Positions 1 to 8,700 of a stretch of DNA of 64,000 nucleotides are shown piece by piece. The translations under genes were made by a program, and so were the position numbers. The first letter of the stretch is position 1, and every line of letters begins with the position of its first letter. Source of the stretch: Chelonoidis abingdonii (lineage: Eukaryota > Chordata > Testudines > Testudinidae); assembly GCF_003597395.2 (NCBI RefSeq), contig NC_133771.1:132377735-132441734 (forward strand), read 5' to 3'. The notes beneath the pieces were generated by a model. The model searched no databases and had not been told where the DNA came from. It saw only the letters and a list, made by a program, of their open reading frames with translations.

Positions 1-180
1 GGGCCGGCAGGGGTATATATCACCCGCCATCGCGGCGCCACTCTAGGGGGCGGCCTGCCGGCCCGCTGGAGTTGCTAGGGTAAAAGTTCTCCGACGAACA
101 TGCATGCGCGGCACGTACACCTACTGGAATGAATATGAGCAACACATCTCGAAGAACAACAGTTACAAAGGTGAGTAACC
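1..180 (+). repeat. DIRS terminal repeat directly abutting reverse transcriptase
   Basis: Closely similar, in the same direction, to about 2943-3124 and 20245-20428. Shared landmarks are a GTATATAT box, GTTGCTAGGGTA, an ACGTGCACGTGGC-like stretch, GGATATGAGCAACACATC and GGTGAGTAAC. It stops at about 180-185, where coding sequence for the RT begins. It is therefore a right-type terminus, not the inverted left terminus expected here. Confidence 0.8.
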
Positions 181-184
181 GTGT

Positions 185-1511
185 TTTCCGCATGGTGTCA
201 CTGGGGACCATCATCTCGTCCTTGGATCCCGGAGATTTGTACGCTGCTCTCGACCTGAAGGACACTTATTTTCACATCTCTATTTACTCTCCCCACAGAT
301 GGTACCTACGCTTCACGGTACGCGACCAACATTTTCAGTTCACAGTCCTGCCATTCGGCCTCTCCACCACCCCGCGCGTCTTCACGAAGTGCATGGCAGT
401 GGTCACCGCCTTCCTCCATCATCAGAACATTCGGGTCTTTCCCTATCTCGACGACTGGCTTATTCGCGGGACCTCCAAGGCCCAAGTTTCCAGGCATGTT
501 GCCATCTTCAGGAACCTATTCCAGTCTTTGGGCCTGATGATCAATGTGGACAAATCCACTCTAGACCCCACTCAAAGAATAGAGTTCATTGGGGCAATTC
601 TAGACTCCACGCTGGCAACTGCCTGCCTTCCACTGCCCCGATTTCAGACAATAGTCGCGGCTGTCAAGAACCTGCAGGCGTTCCCAATGACCTCGGCACG
701 CACCTGCCTCAGCCTCCTCAGCCACATGGCTGCGTGCACGTTTGTGACCAAACATGCCAAACTCCGCATGCGCCCCCTTCAAGGTTGGCTTGCCTCTATA
801 TATCGCCCAAGCAGAGATTCCATAGATCTGGTCATCACCATTCCCCAGGGCGTTTTGAGCTCCCTCAACTGGTGGCTCAATCCTTCCCTGGTGTGCGCGG
901 GCATGCTGTTCCATCCGAGGCAGCCCACGGCATCTCTGACGACAGACGCATCTTCCCTTGGCTGGGGTGCACATCTGGGCGATCGTCGCACACAAGGTCT
1001 CTGGTCGGCCGGGGAGCTGGTGTTGCATATCAACGTCTGGGAGCTGCGGGCAGTTCGCCTCGCCTGCCAGGCCTTCCGACATCATCTGCAGGGCTGTTGT
1101 GTTCGAGTGCTCACGAACAATACAACAGCAATGCATTATATAAACAAGCAAGGAGGGTCTCGATCTCCCCACCTTTGTCAGGAGGTGATCCTACTGTGGG
1201 ACTTTGTATAGCCCACTGCATCGACCTCAGCCTCCTTCCTTCCGGGGGTCCGGAACACGCTGGCAGACCACCTTAGCAGGTCCTTCCTGACCCACGAGTG
1301 GTTGCTCCACCCGGACGTGGTTTACTGCATCTTCCGAAAGTGGGGCTTTCCCCACATGGACCTCTTCACTTCCCGCAGCAACCGGACGTGTCAGAGGTTC
1401 TGCTCCTTCCGGGGTCTCGCCCCGGGTTCGATATCTGACGCCTTCCTGATCTCCTGGGCGAACCATCTCCTGTACACCTTTCCCCCCTTCCGATGGTGCA
1501 CAGGGTGCTAG
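185..1511 (+). pseudogene. DIRS pol fragment: reverse transcriptase and RNase H, broken
   Basis: One frame is open from within the terminal repeat (ATG at 129) to a TAG at 1209-1211, then continues in the same frame to 1511. RT landmarks: LDLKDTYFHI near 256, LPFGLSTTPRVF near 349 and the catalytic YLDD at 444-455. RNase H landmarks: SLTTDASSLGWGAH near 930, WELRAVRLACQAF near 1040, LTNNTTAMHYINKQGG near 1110 and LPGVRNTLADHLSR near 1240. In LTNNTTA the residue I expect to be the catalytic Asp is Asn (codon 1115-1117). The N-terminal RT palm is missing. The premature stop and Asn change argue for an inactive copy. Confidence 0.85.
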
Positions 1512-1717
1512 TCAAACTTCGCACAGACAGGGCGCGACTGATTCTGATCGCCCCTGCTTGGCCCCGGCAGCACTGGTACACCACGTTGCTGGACCACTCC
1601 GTGGCCAACCCAATCTCCCTGCCCCGCCATCAGGATCTAATCTCTCAGGACCACGGCAGGCTTCTCCACCCGGACCTGCAGTCCCTCCACCTGACAGTGT
1701 GGCTCCTCCATGGCTAA
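1493..1717 (+). pseudogene. DIRS pol C-terminal region, frameshifted from the RT/RNase H frame
   Basis: The frame changes near 1490-1500; the continuation reads VHRVLVKLRTDRARLILIAP and AWPRQHWYTTLLD before a stop at 1717. The same segment occurs in DIRS copy 2 (about 18764-18985). In DIRS elements this lies between RNase H and the recombinase and is sometimes described as methyltransferase-like; I cannot confirm that from sequence alone. Confidence 0.65.
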
Positions 1718-2766
1718 TCCCCTTGGAATTACGCTGCTCGGCCCAAGTGCAGGAGGTGCTCCTGGGCAGCAGGAAACCCTCTCCCAGATCAACTTACTTA
1801 GCTAAGTGGAAGCGGTTTTCCTGCTGGTGTCAAGCACAGGATGTTGCTCCTACGGAGGTTTCCATCCCTTCTATCTTGGAATACCTCTGGCATCTCAAGC
1901 AGCAAGGCCTTGCAATTTCATCTCTGCGAGTACACTTAGCAGTGATCTCCACGTTCCACCCTGGAGAGGGAGGTTCCTCGGACTTCTCCCACCCTGTCGT
2001 ATCCAGGTTCCTTAAAGGCCTGGAGCGCCTTTTTCCCCTCGTTCAACGTCCCGCCCCCTCATGGGACCTCAATTTAGTGCTCTCGAGGCTCATGTCTCCG
2101 CCCTTCGAACCACTGGCAACTTGCTCGCTCTTATATTTATCCTGGAAGACAGCCTTCCTTGTAGCCATTACATCGGCTCGGCGAGTATCGGAGCTTCGAG
2201 CCCTCATGGTGGACCCTCCATACATGGTGTTCCACAAGGACAAGGTGCAGCTGCGCCCGCATCCAGCATTCCTCCCTAAGGTGGTCTCTGCCTTCCGTAT
2301 TAATCAGGACATATTTCTCCCGGTGTTCTTTCCCAAACCACATACATCCCATAGGGAGCAGCAACTGCACTCACTCGACGTCCATAGAGCGCTCGCCTTC
2401 TACATTGAGCGTACAAGGCCCTTCCGCAAAACGCCCCAGCTTTTTGTGGCAGTGGCAGACCGCATGAAAGGTCAGGCAGTCTCTTCCCAGCGCATCTCTT
2501 CGTGGATAACAGCCTGTATCCGAGCGCGCTATGATTTGGCCTGCGCCTCCCCAGGCCGTGTCACCGCTCATTCGACCAGGGCCCAGGCCTCCTCGGCCGC
2601 CTTCCTAGCTCGAGTACCCACTCAAGAGATATGTCGAGCAGCTACATGGTCTTCGGTGCACACCTTTACTTCCCATTACGCCCTGGTCCAGCAATCCAGA
2701 GATGATGCAGCCTTTGGCTTGACAGTTCTGCAGTCAGCAGTTTCTCACTCCAACCCCACCGCCTAG
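1558..2766 (+). CDS. DIRS tyrosine recombinase (phage-integrase-like), uninterrupted ORF
   Basis: 402 codons, overlapping the end of pol in another frame, as is common in DIRS elements. Residues about 60-140 form the N-terminal SAM-like DNA-binding part ([28 protein letters not shown]). The catalytic domain shows the first Arg in TSARRVSEL (codons 208-209), HSTR (codons 338-341), a late His in SSVHTFTSHY and the Tyr nucleophile (codon 374). In the family this enzyme inserts a circular cDNA by strand exchange. The true start is unclear because the Met at 1558 lies in sequence that also encodes pol. The ORF is intact in length even though its partner pol is broken. Confidence 0.82.
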   Translation: MAPAALVHHVAGPLRGQPNLPAPPSGSNLSGPRQASPPGPAVPPPDSVAPPWLIPLELRCSAQVQEVLLGSRKPSPRSTYLAKWKRFSCWCQAQDVAPTEVSIPSILEYLWHLKQQGLAISSLRVHLAVISTFHPGEGGSSDFSHPVVSRFLKGLERLFPLVQRPAPSWDLNLVLSRLMSPPFEPLATCSLLYLSWKTAFLVAITSARRVSELRALMVDPPYMVFHKDKVQLRPHPAFLPKVVSAFRINQDIFLPVFFPKPHTSHREQQLHSLDVHRALAFYIERTRPFRKTPQLFVAVADRMKGQAVSSQRISSWITACIRARYDLACASPGRVTAHSTRAQASSAAFLARVPTQEICRAATWSSVHTFTSHYALVQQSRDDAAFGLTVLQSAVSHSNPTA

Positions 2767-2791
2767 GTAAGGCTTGGGATTCACCTAATTG

Positions 2792-2882
2792 GAATGGATA
2801 TGAGCAAGCACTTGAAGAAGAAAAGACGGTTACTCATCGTTGTAACTGCTGTTCTTCGAGATGTGTTGCTCATATCCATTCC
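2792..2882. repeat. DIRS internal complementary region (copy 1)
   Basis: Two adjoining blocks. 2796-2825 (GGATATGAGCAAGCAC, then GAAGAAGAAAAG) is complementary to the left-terminus edge as preserved in copy 2 at about 18306-18332. 2828-2882 is the reverse complement of the right-terminus edge at 3072-3124. An internal region complementary to both outer ends is diagnostic of DIRS elements, where it is thought to template circle closure (known). Confidence 0.75.
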
Positions 2883-3138
2883 AAGACCCACCCTCCTTCC
2901 CCACTGTCGGAGTAGCCGGCAAGAAGGAACTGAGGAGCGGACGGGTCGGCAGGGGTATATATTCGGTGCCATAACGGCGCCATGCCAGGGGACGCCCAGC
3001 CGACCCGCCGGGTGTTGCTAGGGTAGAAAATTCTTCCGATGAACGTGCACGTGGCACGCGCACACCTAATTGGAATGGATATGAGCAACACATCTTGAAG
3101 AACAAGTTACAACGCTGAGTAACCGTCTTTTTCCTTGT

Positions 3139-3417
3139 TAGCAATGAGCATGATACATGCCTCTATATTGTCCTGGGAAAGCTCATATCCTATCTGCCAG
3201 TCCTTTCCTAGGTGAACCCATCAAGTTATGTACAAGCCAGGCATAGAAGATTCCTGATGGAAAGTATAGTGAGACCCCAGTCTGATCCTAGCCTTTCAGA
3301 TAACCCTCCACCTCCAGTGCGTCAGGCAGAGCCACCAAGAAGCATCCCTCCGAGCACAGTATTCTCCAACTTTGGGGATAATCAGACCAGTGCTAAAGAC
3401 TGTTCCAAAAAAGTTTC
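3139..3417. other. Segment between the DIRS and Harbinger elements, origin unknown
   Basis: About 280 bp of moderate GC bounded by the DIRS right end and the start of Harbinger homology. It holds the beginning of an 82-codon ORF (3212-3460) with a proline-rich DNPPPPVRQAEPPR stretch, which runs on into transposon sequence. I recognise neither a host exon nor a repeat family. Confidence 0.4.
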
Positions 3418-4690
3418 CTCCTGGAATTCTGTGTTAAGCTCTCAATGCCTGATGGGGTGAAAACATTGTCACGGGTGGTTTTGAATACATGTCATCAGTC
3501 ACCCTCCCCCCCTTTCCATGAAAGCAGCAGCAATTTGTTTCTCACCAGACGCCAGGGCAATTAGAGGAGCACAGCAAGGTGCGCTGCTCATCAAAGAGAC
3601 TTTGAAAATCAGTTTCATGACTGACCAGGCTTCAGTGTGACTGTTGTGTGTGTGTGTTTCTCCTTGATGCAAACCTGCCTCCTTGGTTGAGTTTAATTCC
3701 CTGTAAGCCAGCCACCCTCCCAGCTTCAAAATAAAGTAGCTATTGTTTTGAAACCATGCATTCTTTATTTATTTTTAAATTGATAATGAACAAAGTAGCC
3801 CAGGTGGCATGGGGGAGGAGGGAAGGACAAGGCCACATTGCTTATTGTAGCCACACTAAAAATCAAACTGTTTGAATGACAGCCTTCTGTTGCTTGGGCC
3901 ATTTTCTGGAGTGGAGTGGTTGGGTGCCTGGAGACTCCCCACCGCGTTCTTGGGCATCTGGGTGAGGAGGCTGTGGAACATGGGGAGGAGGGGAGGCGGT
4001 TATACAGTGGATGCAGTGGGGGTCTGTTCTCTTGTTGGCTTTCCTGCAGCTCCAACACATGCTTCATCATGTCCATTTGCTCCCCCATTAGCCTCAGGAT
4101 TGTGTCCTGCCTCCACTCTTCACACTCACTTAATTCTTTCCTGGCCTCTGCCACTGAATGCCTCCATGCATTAAACTGTGCCCTATCAGTTTTGGAGGAC
4201 TGCATGAGCTCGGAAAACATGTAATCGAGTGCATTTTTTTCTCCTAATCTGTGATAACCTCAGAGATGAAGATGATACGGGGACTATAGAAACATTCTGC
4301 GCTCTACTATTCTAGGGGGACTACATTGTCACCTGTGCTGCTGAGTTCGCCATGCTGACCAAACAGGAAATGAAATTCAAAAGTACCCAGGGCTTTTCCT
4401 GTGTACCTGGCTAGTACATCGGAGTTCAATGCGTTCTCCAGAGCGGTCACAATGGAGCACTCTGGGATAGCTCCCAGAGGCCACTACCATTGATTTGCGT
4501 CCGCACTACCCCAAATTTGACTTAGCGAAGTCAATTTTAGTGCTACTCCCCTCACCGGGGAGGAGTACAGATGTCGATTTTAAGAGCCCTTTAGGTTGAC
4601 AGAATGGGATTGGTTGTATGTACACATTCATTTTTAAATCGACCTAACGTGGCTAAATTTTACCTAACCTCGTAGTGTAGACCAGGCCTT
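3418..4690. mobile_element. Harbinger-type DNA transposon copy, 5'-truncated
   Basis: 3422-3565 is homologous to 13138-13285, and 4340-4690 to 14712-15055 of the longer copy. The right end is a TIR-like sequence, GTAGTGTAGACCAGGC. No left TIR was found: homology begins at about 3418. The interior carries a minus-strand ORF that looks like the tail of a Myb/SANT-like accessory protein. Confidence 0.75.
3765..4220 (-). pseudogene. C-terminal part of a Myb/SANT-like Harbinger accessory protein
   Basis: 151 codons. The N-terminal half is a charged helix (DRAQFNAWRHSVAEARKELS, then EEWRQDTILRLMGEQMDMMK and LELQESQQENRPPLHPLYN), followed by Pro/Ser-rich low-complexity sequence. This layout resembles the C-terminal region of the DNA-binding partner protein of vertebrate Harbinger elements (from memory). 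The Myb domain itself is absent, so it is a remnant. Confidence 0.5.
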
Positions 4691-5706
4691 AAAATCAGTA
4701 ATAAAATCGGTTCTGCTTTGAAAAGTGGCTATGTGTAAAAATGTCAGTGTCTCTTACTTAATGGACTTGTTTTCCATAAGCATGCAAAATCCCATATGTT
4801 TGCTTTAGTAATTCTTTACTACTGTTAGCCCTTCAGAGAGCCAGCACTGGTCTGAGCAAGTAAGCTGGGTTCTCTTCTGTCTTATGTATCATTAACAGAA
4901 GCATGTACCGAGTTCTAAACAGTTAAACCTATGTGAACCATCAGAGACAAAGGTGTAACACAATTGTCACTGAGAGCATGAGAGAATATTTTAATATGAT
5001 GCATAAGAAGAAAAGTACTTAGCTTGACTTTCAGATCCTAGATTAAATTTGTAAGGCTGACAGTTAAAAAAGCCAGTTGAATTGCGAACTTGACATAAAT
5101 GATAAAGAAATAGTTAAGGTAGTAAACACTGAACCCCATAATGCCAACTTTGGAGTCACTTCGCAGGATAGCACTGTAATTTAAGTTAGATGAAGGTTAA
5201 GGGGAACTTGATCCATCACTCTTAGAAATAAGAAATGGAGTCCCAAGCTACTTCTAAAATAGCTGGTGTAGTTGCTTCGTAACAGCTCGTTTAGTAAATC
5301 TTTACAACTAGGCTAGCTCTTTAGGCTGAGTTTGATTAACTTTTTCTCCATGTATCCCTGAGTTGTTTTTTTTAATAGTGATATTTGAGTCTTGTCAATG
5401 GCAGGTGGCAGACTGACTTGATCATTATAGCATACAGTGAAAAGGAGGACATTCATTAATAATATATGCCACAATTCAGATTTATTGTGATCTGTTGTCT
5501 TGCAAGCAAGTACAGCGTGTGAATTTAAAAGGGGTGGGGGGAAGCAGTTGAATAAAAGGAAGGCATATTTTCAGTATACACTTTTTTGGAAAATGTTGTA
5601 TAGACGTTCAAAAACAAAGCCCTTGGAGAAGAACACATGATTTGATAGTTGAATTAACTTTATCTATGTGAATTGGGTTTTTTGAATATCTACCCTCTTC
5701 CTTTAG
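4691..5706. other. Intron sequence, nothing recognised
   Basis: AT-rich intron upstream of the first exon in the window. No coding similarity, hairpin or repeat family could be supported. It ends with a normal polypyrimidine tract and AG before 5707. Confidence 0.6.
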
Positions 5707-5768
5707 GTCTCAGGACATGGTTGGGCCAGAACTGATATTACCTGCAAGCATTAAATTCAAGGAAAGTT
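5707..5768 (+). CDS. AFDN: AFDN exon 1 of window (linker before the DIL domain)
   Basis: 62 nt after a cctttag acceptor; the donor is GTGAGT. The first G completes a codon from an exon outside the window, and a trailing T is completed by the next exon. The peptide contains [15 protein letters not shown], the conserved afadin stretch just ahead of the DIL domain; human afadin has PASIEFRES at this point (from memory). Too short to be found by ORF size, so placed by homology and splice phase. Confidence 0.9.
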
Positions 5769-8700
5769 GTGAGTATTTAATAAAGTTTTAACTGCAGTTT
5801 AAAATAAAATATTAAATATGACAAGGTTAAAAAGTGACTTTTTTTGTTAAAGTCAAACACTTCAAAAACTTAAAAGGAAACTTATCAGTAAAGTTTAGAA
5901 ATCACTTAAAAAGAGGTATTTATTTTACCAATATGGCTGGCTTGGTGGAGAGGGGAGAAAAATTATTCAAGGACTAGATGGGTCCCTATGTAGTTTATTG
6001 CAACCACATTGGAATTCCCTGTCTCCAAAATAAATTAAATTAGAACCCGAGGTCTTAATAGAAAAGAGAGATCAGATTGAAACCATCCTGCTTATGAAAA
6101 GTTCCACATATACTGGCTTGTAAGTTAATAATAAACTAGATCTTAGTCAAAAGGCCAGTTGAGTTAATATTCCATAAAGGATAATCAAGTAAAACGTTGT
6201 CTTTGATGATAGGTTTGTTACTGTCAAAAATATTATAGACTCTTGGCTATGCCACATTATTATGGATTTTTAAAAACTTCCAGTTGTATAAGAAAATTTC
6301 AGGCCAGTAGTTGAAACCTCACAGCACTGTAAACTGTCATGTAAGAGAGCTTTTGGAAGGGCACAGTGAAAAGAAAACTTATATTTTATTTTATTTTTAT
6401 TAAAGAACAGTACTGTCGCTGGAGTAGTTGACTTGATACAGTGGAACCTCAGAGTTATGAACACTTTGGGAATGGAGGTTGTTTGTAACTCTGAAATGTC
6501 TAATATCAAGGGGTAGCTCTGTTAGTTTGTATACACAAAAACAACAACGAGTCCCGTGTCACCTTAAAGACTAACAGATTTATTTGGGCATATGCTTTTG
6601 TGGGTGTAAAAACCCACATTTTTGTTTTTGTGCCTCTGAAGAAATGGGTTGTTTTTTCTTACCCACGAAAGCTTATGCCCAAATAAATCTGTTGGCCTTT
6701 AAGGTGCCACCAGACTCGTCTGTAATTCTGAAAAAAATGTTATGGTGGTTCTTTCAAAAGTTTACAACTGAATATTGACTTAATACAACTTTGAAACTTT
6801 ACAATCCGTAAGAAAAATGCTGCTTTTAACCATCTTAATCTAAATGAAACAAGTGCAGACAGTTTCCTTACCTTGTCGAATCTTTTTTAAACTTTCCCTG
6901 CTTTTTTTAGTAGTTTGTTTAACAGAGTACTGTACTGTAAATTGTTGGATTTTTTTTATCTCAACTGATTGCATGCTTCCAGTTCCAAATGAGGTATGTG
7001 GTTGACGGATCAGTTCATAACTTTAGTGTTCATAACTCTGAGGTTCTACTGTACATAAATGGGAAATAACGTAGAGCTGTTTCCTCCTACATAAAGTCTC
7101 TTAGCTTATATCTGGATGATTTGTTGTCCTACTTCAGGAGTTGCAGTGCACAGTTTAGACAGTTAGAAACATATGAGCTAAATAAAACAAAAAAAAGAGG
7201 AAACTCACCACCTTATTTCATTGAATTACGAAGTTTTATTTTATTCTTCCAATCCTTGGGTGACTTTTTTGTCTGTTTCCACAGCTGAAGATGCCTTCTT
7301 ATCTGCCATTATTAATTATACCAACAGCTCGACAGTTCATTTTAAATTATCACCTACTTATGTTTTGTACATGACATGTCGGTATGTATTGTCAAACCAG
7401 TACAGACCTGACATCAGTCCTACTGAGCGTACTCACAAAGTCATTGCAATAGTCAACAAGATGGTGAGCATGATGGAAGGAGTTATACAGGTGAGTTTTG
7501 ATCTGCAGAGACAAGTCAAAGGAATTTAAAATATATACATAATTTTCTTCAGAAAAGTCTTTTTTTCCCCGCACTTTAAGGTTTCACTCAAAAGGTTGCT
7601 AAGCATCAGCCTGTAATGTATTTATTTCTCTTGTAAATATTTTTTTTCTTATGAAATAGTAAATTACATTCCCTCAGGAGAAATTTATGGCTTTGATGAA
7701 GAACTATATGAGGAGAGTAAAGGTGATTTTTTTCCACCTCCACATTGGTGTCCCATTCCCCATAGCAAAAAAACAACCAGACAAAAAACCCACCACACCC
7801 CAAATAGTTCTAAAATCAGTCTTTCTGTTAATTATTTTTGATCCTCAACCAATTCTGATGTGACTTGTAATTGCTTTTTTAGTAATGCCTTGTAAATACA
7901 GGGATTGAGTGTTGTAATACTTAGCTTAAAAAAGGAATGTAATTATTGAACTTTGGTCCGGTTCTTCTTACTACGTACACACAAAGATATTACAGCATTT
8001 AGTATTTTTTTATTTTTTTCTCAAATATACTGATTTGATACCGACACATCTTGCACAAAGAGATTTAAGATATCAGGGTAAAAGTTTTAGTATATAATAT
8101 GAAGCCTGATCCTGCATTCCTTGCACATATAAAAATCCCATTGAGGGCTATGGCATTTTTGCTTTTACAGTTAATGCAGGATTATATCCACAGTCTTGAC
8201 TTTGAAATCTAGAAAGGAATATCTTGTACTGTCTCTTCACTGTTGTTAAAATATGCTTCTACGTATTTAATTTTACCATAATATCCTGAGAAAGTAGTTA
8301 TTATATTTCATGTTATTACTAATAGCCCTAACTCATCATTTGTAGATTTTTCTCAGCGGGAGCATTAAAATCCATATTCTTTATAATACATAAAACACAA
8401 GATTACATAAGTGTTTTCTTAAAAATTATCAATAAATGAATTATTGTTATACTTAAATTTGTGTATTATGGTTTACATATTTCATTGGTGCCTAGAGGCT
8501 CAGGCCCCGATTGTGCTAGGCATTGTACAAACATAACAAAGAGACATAATCCCTGCCCCAAAAGAGCTTGCAATCTTAAATGTACAACTATAAAAAACAG
8601 ATGGATAAAACAAATAGATGGATCATAATGAAACTGCTGGTCAGCATGAAAAACTGGTCACAGCAAACCAACTGTTAAACTTTTCGTAGGCATTACAGTG

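Larger units (their letters stand above)
1..3135 (+). mobile_element. DIRS-type tyrosine-recombinase retrotransposon, 5'-truncated copy 1
   Basis: A DIRS-like element: reverse transcriptase and RNase H (about 185-1300), a downstream pol region (to about 1715), an overlapping tyrosine recombinase ORF (1558-2766), then non-coding ends. An internal complementary region (about 2792-2882) precedes the right terminal repeat (about 2940-3135). Bases 1-180 are a further terminal-repeat copy in the same direction as the right end, joined straight to mid-RT sequence. There is no gag and no N-terminal RT. DIRS elements integrate with a tyrosine recombinase instead of a DDE integrase (known), so no target duplication is expected. 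Stops and frameshifts show it is dead. Confidence 0.88.

Noticed and set aside
129..1211. 360-codon ORF read as a host gene
   Set aside because: The protein is DIRS reverse transcriptase and RNase H; its first 18 codons are terminal-repeat sequence, so the ATG is not a natural start.
299..1276. 325-codon + strand ORF overlapping pol
   Set aside because: It is the +2 frame shadow of the GC-rich DIRS RT with Pro/Ser/His-rich composition and no motif.
3212..3460. Proline-rich ORF considered as an extra AFDN exon
   Set aside because: No matching afadin segment, no in-phase splice sites, and the frame runs on into transposon sequence.
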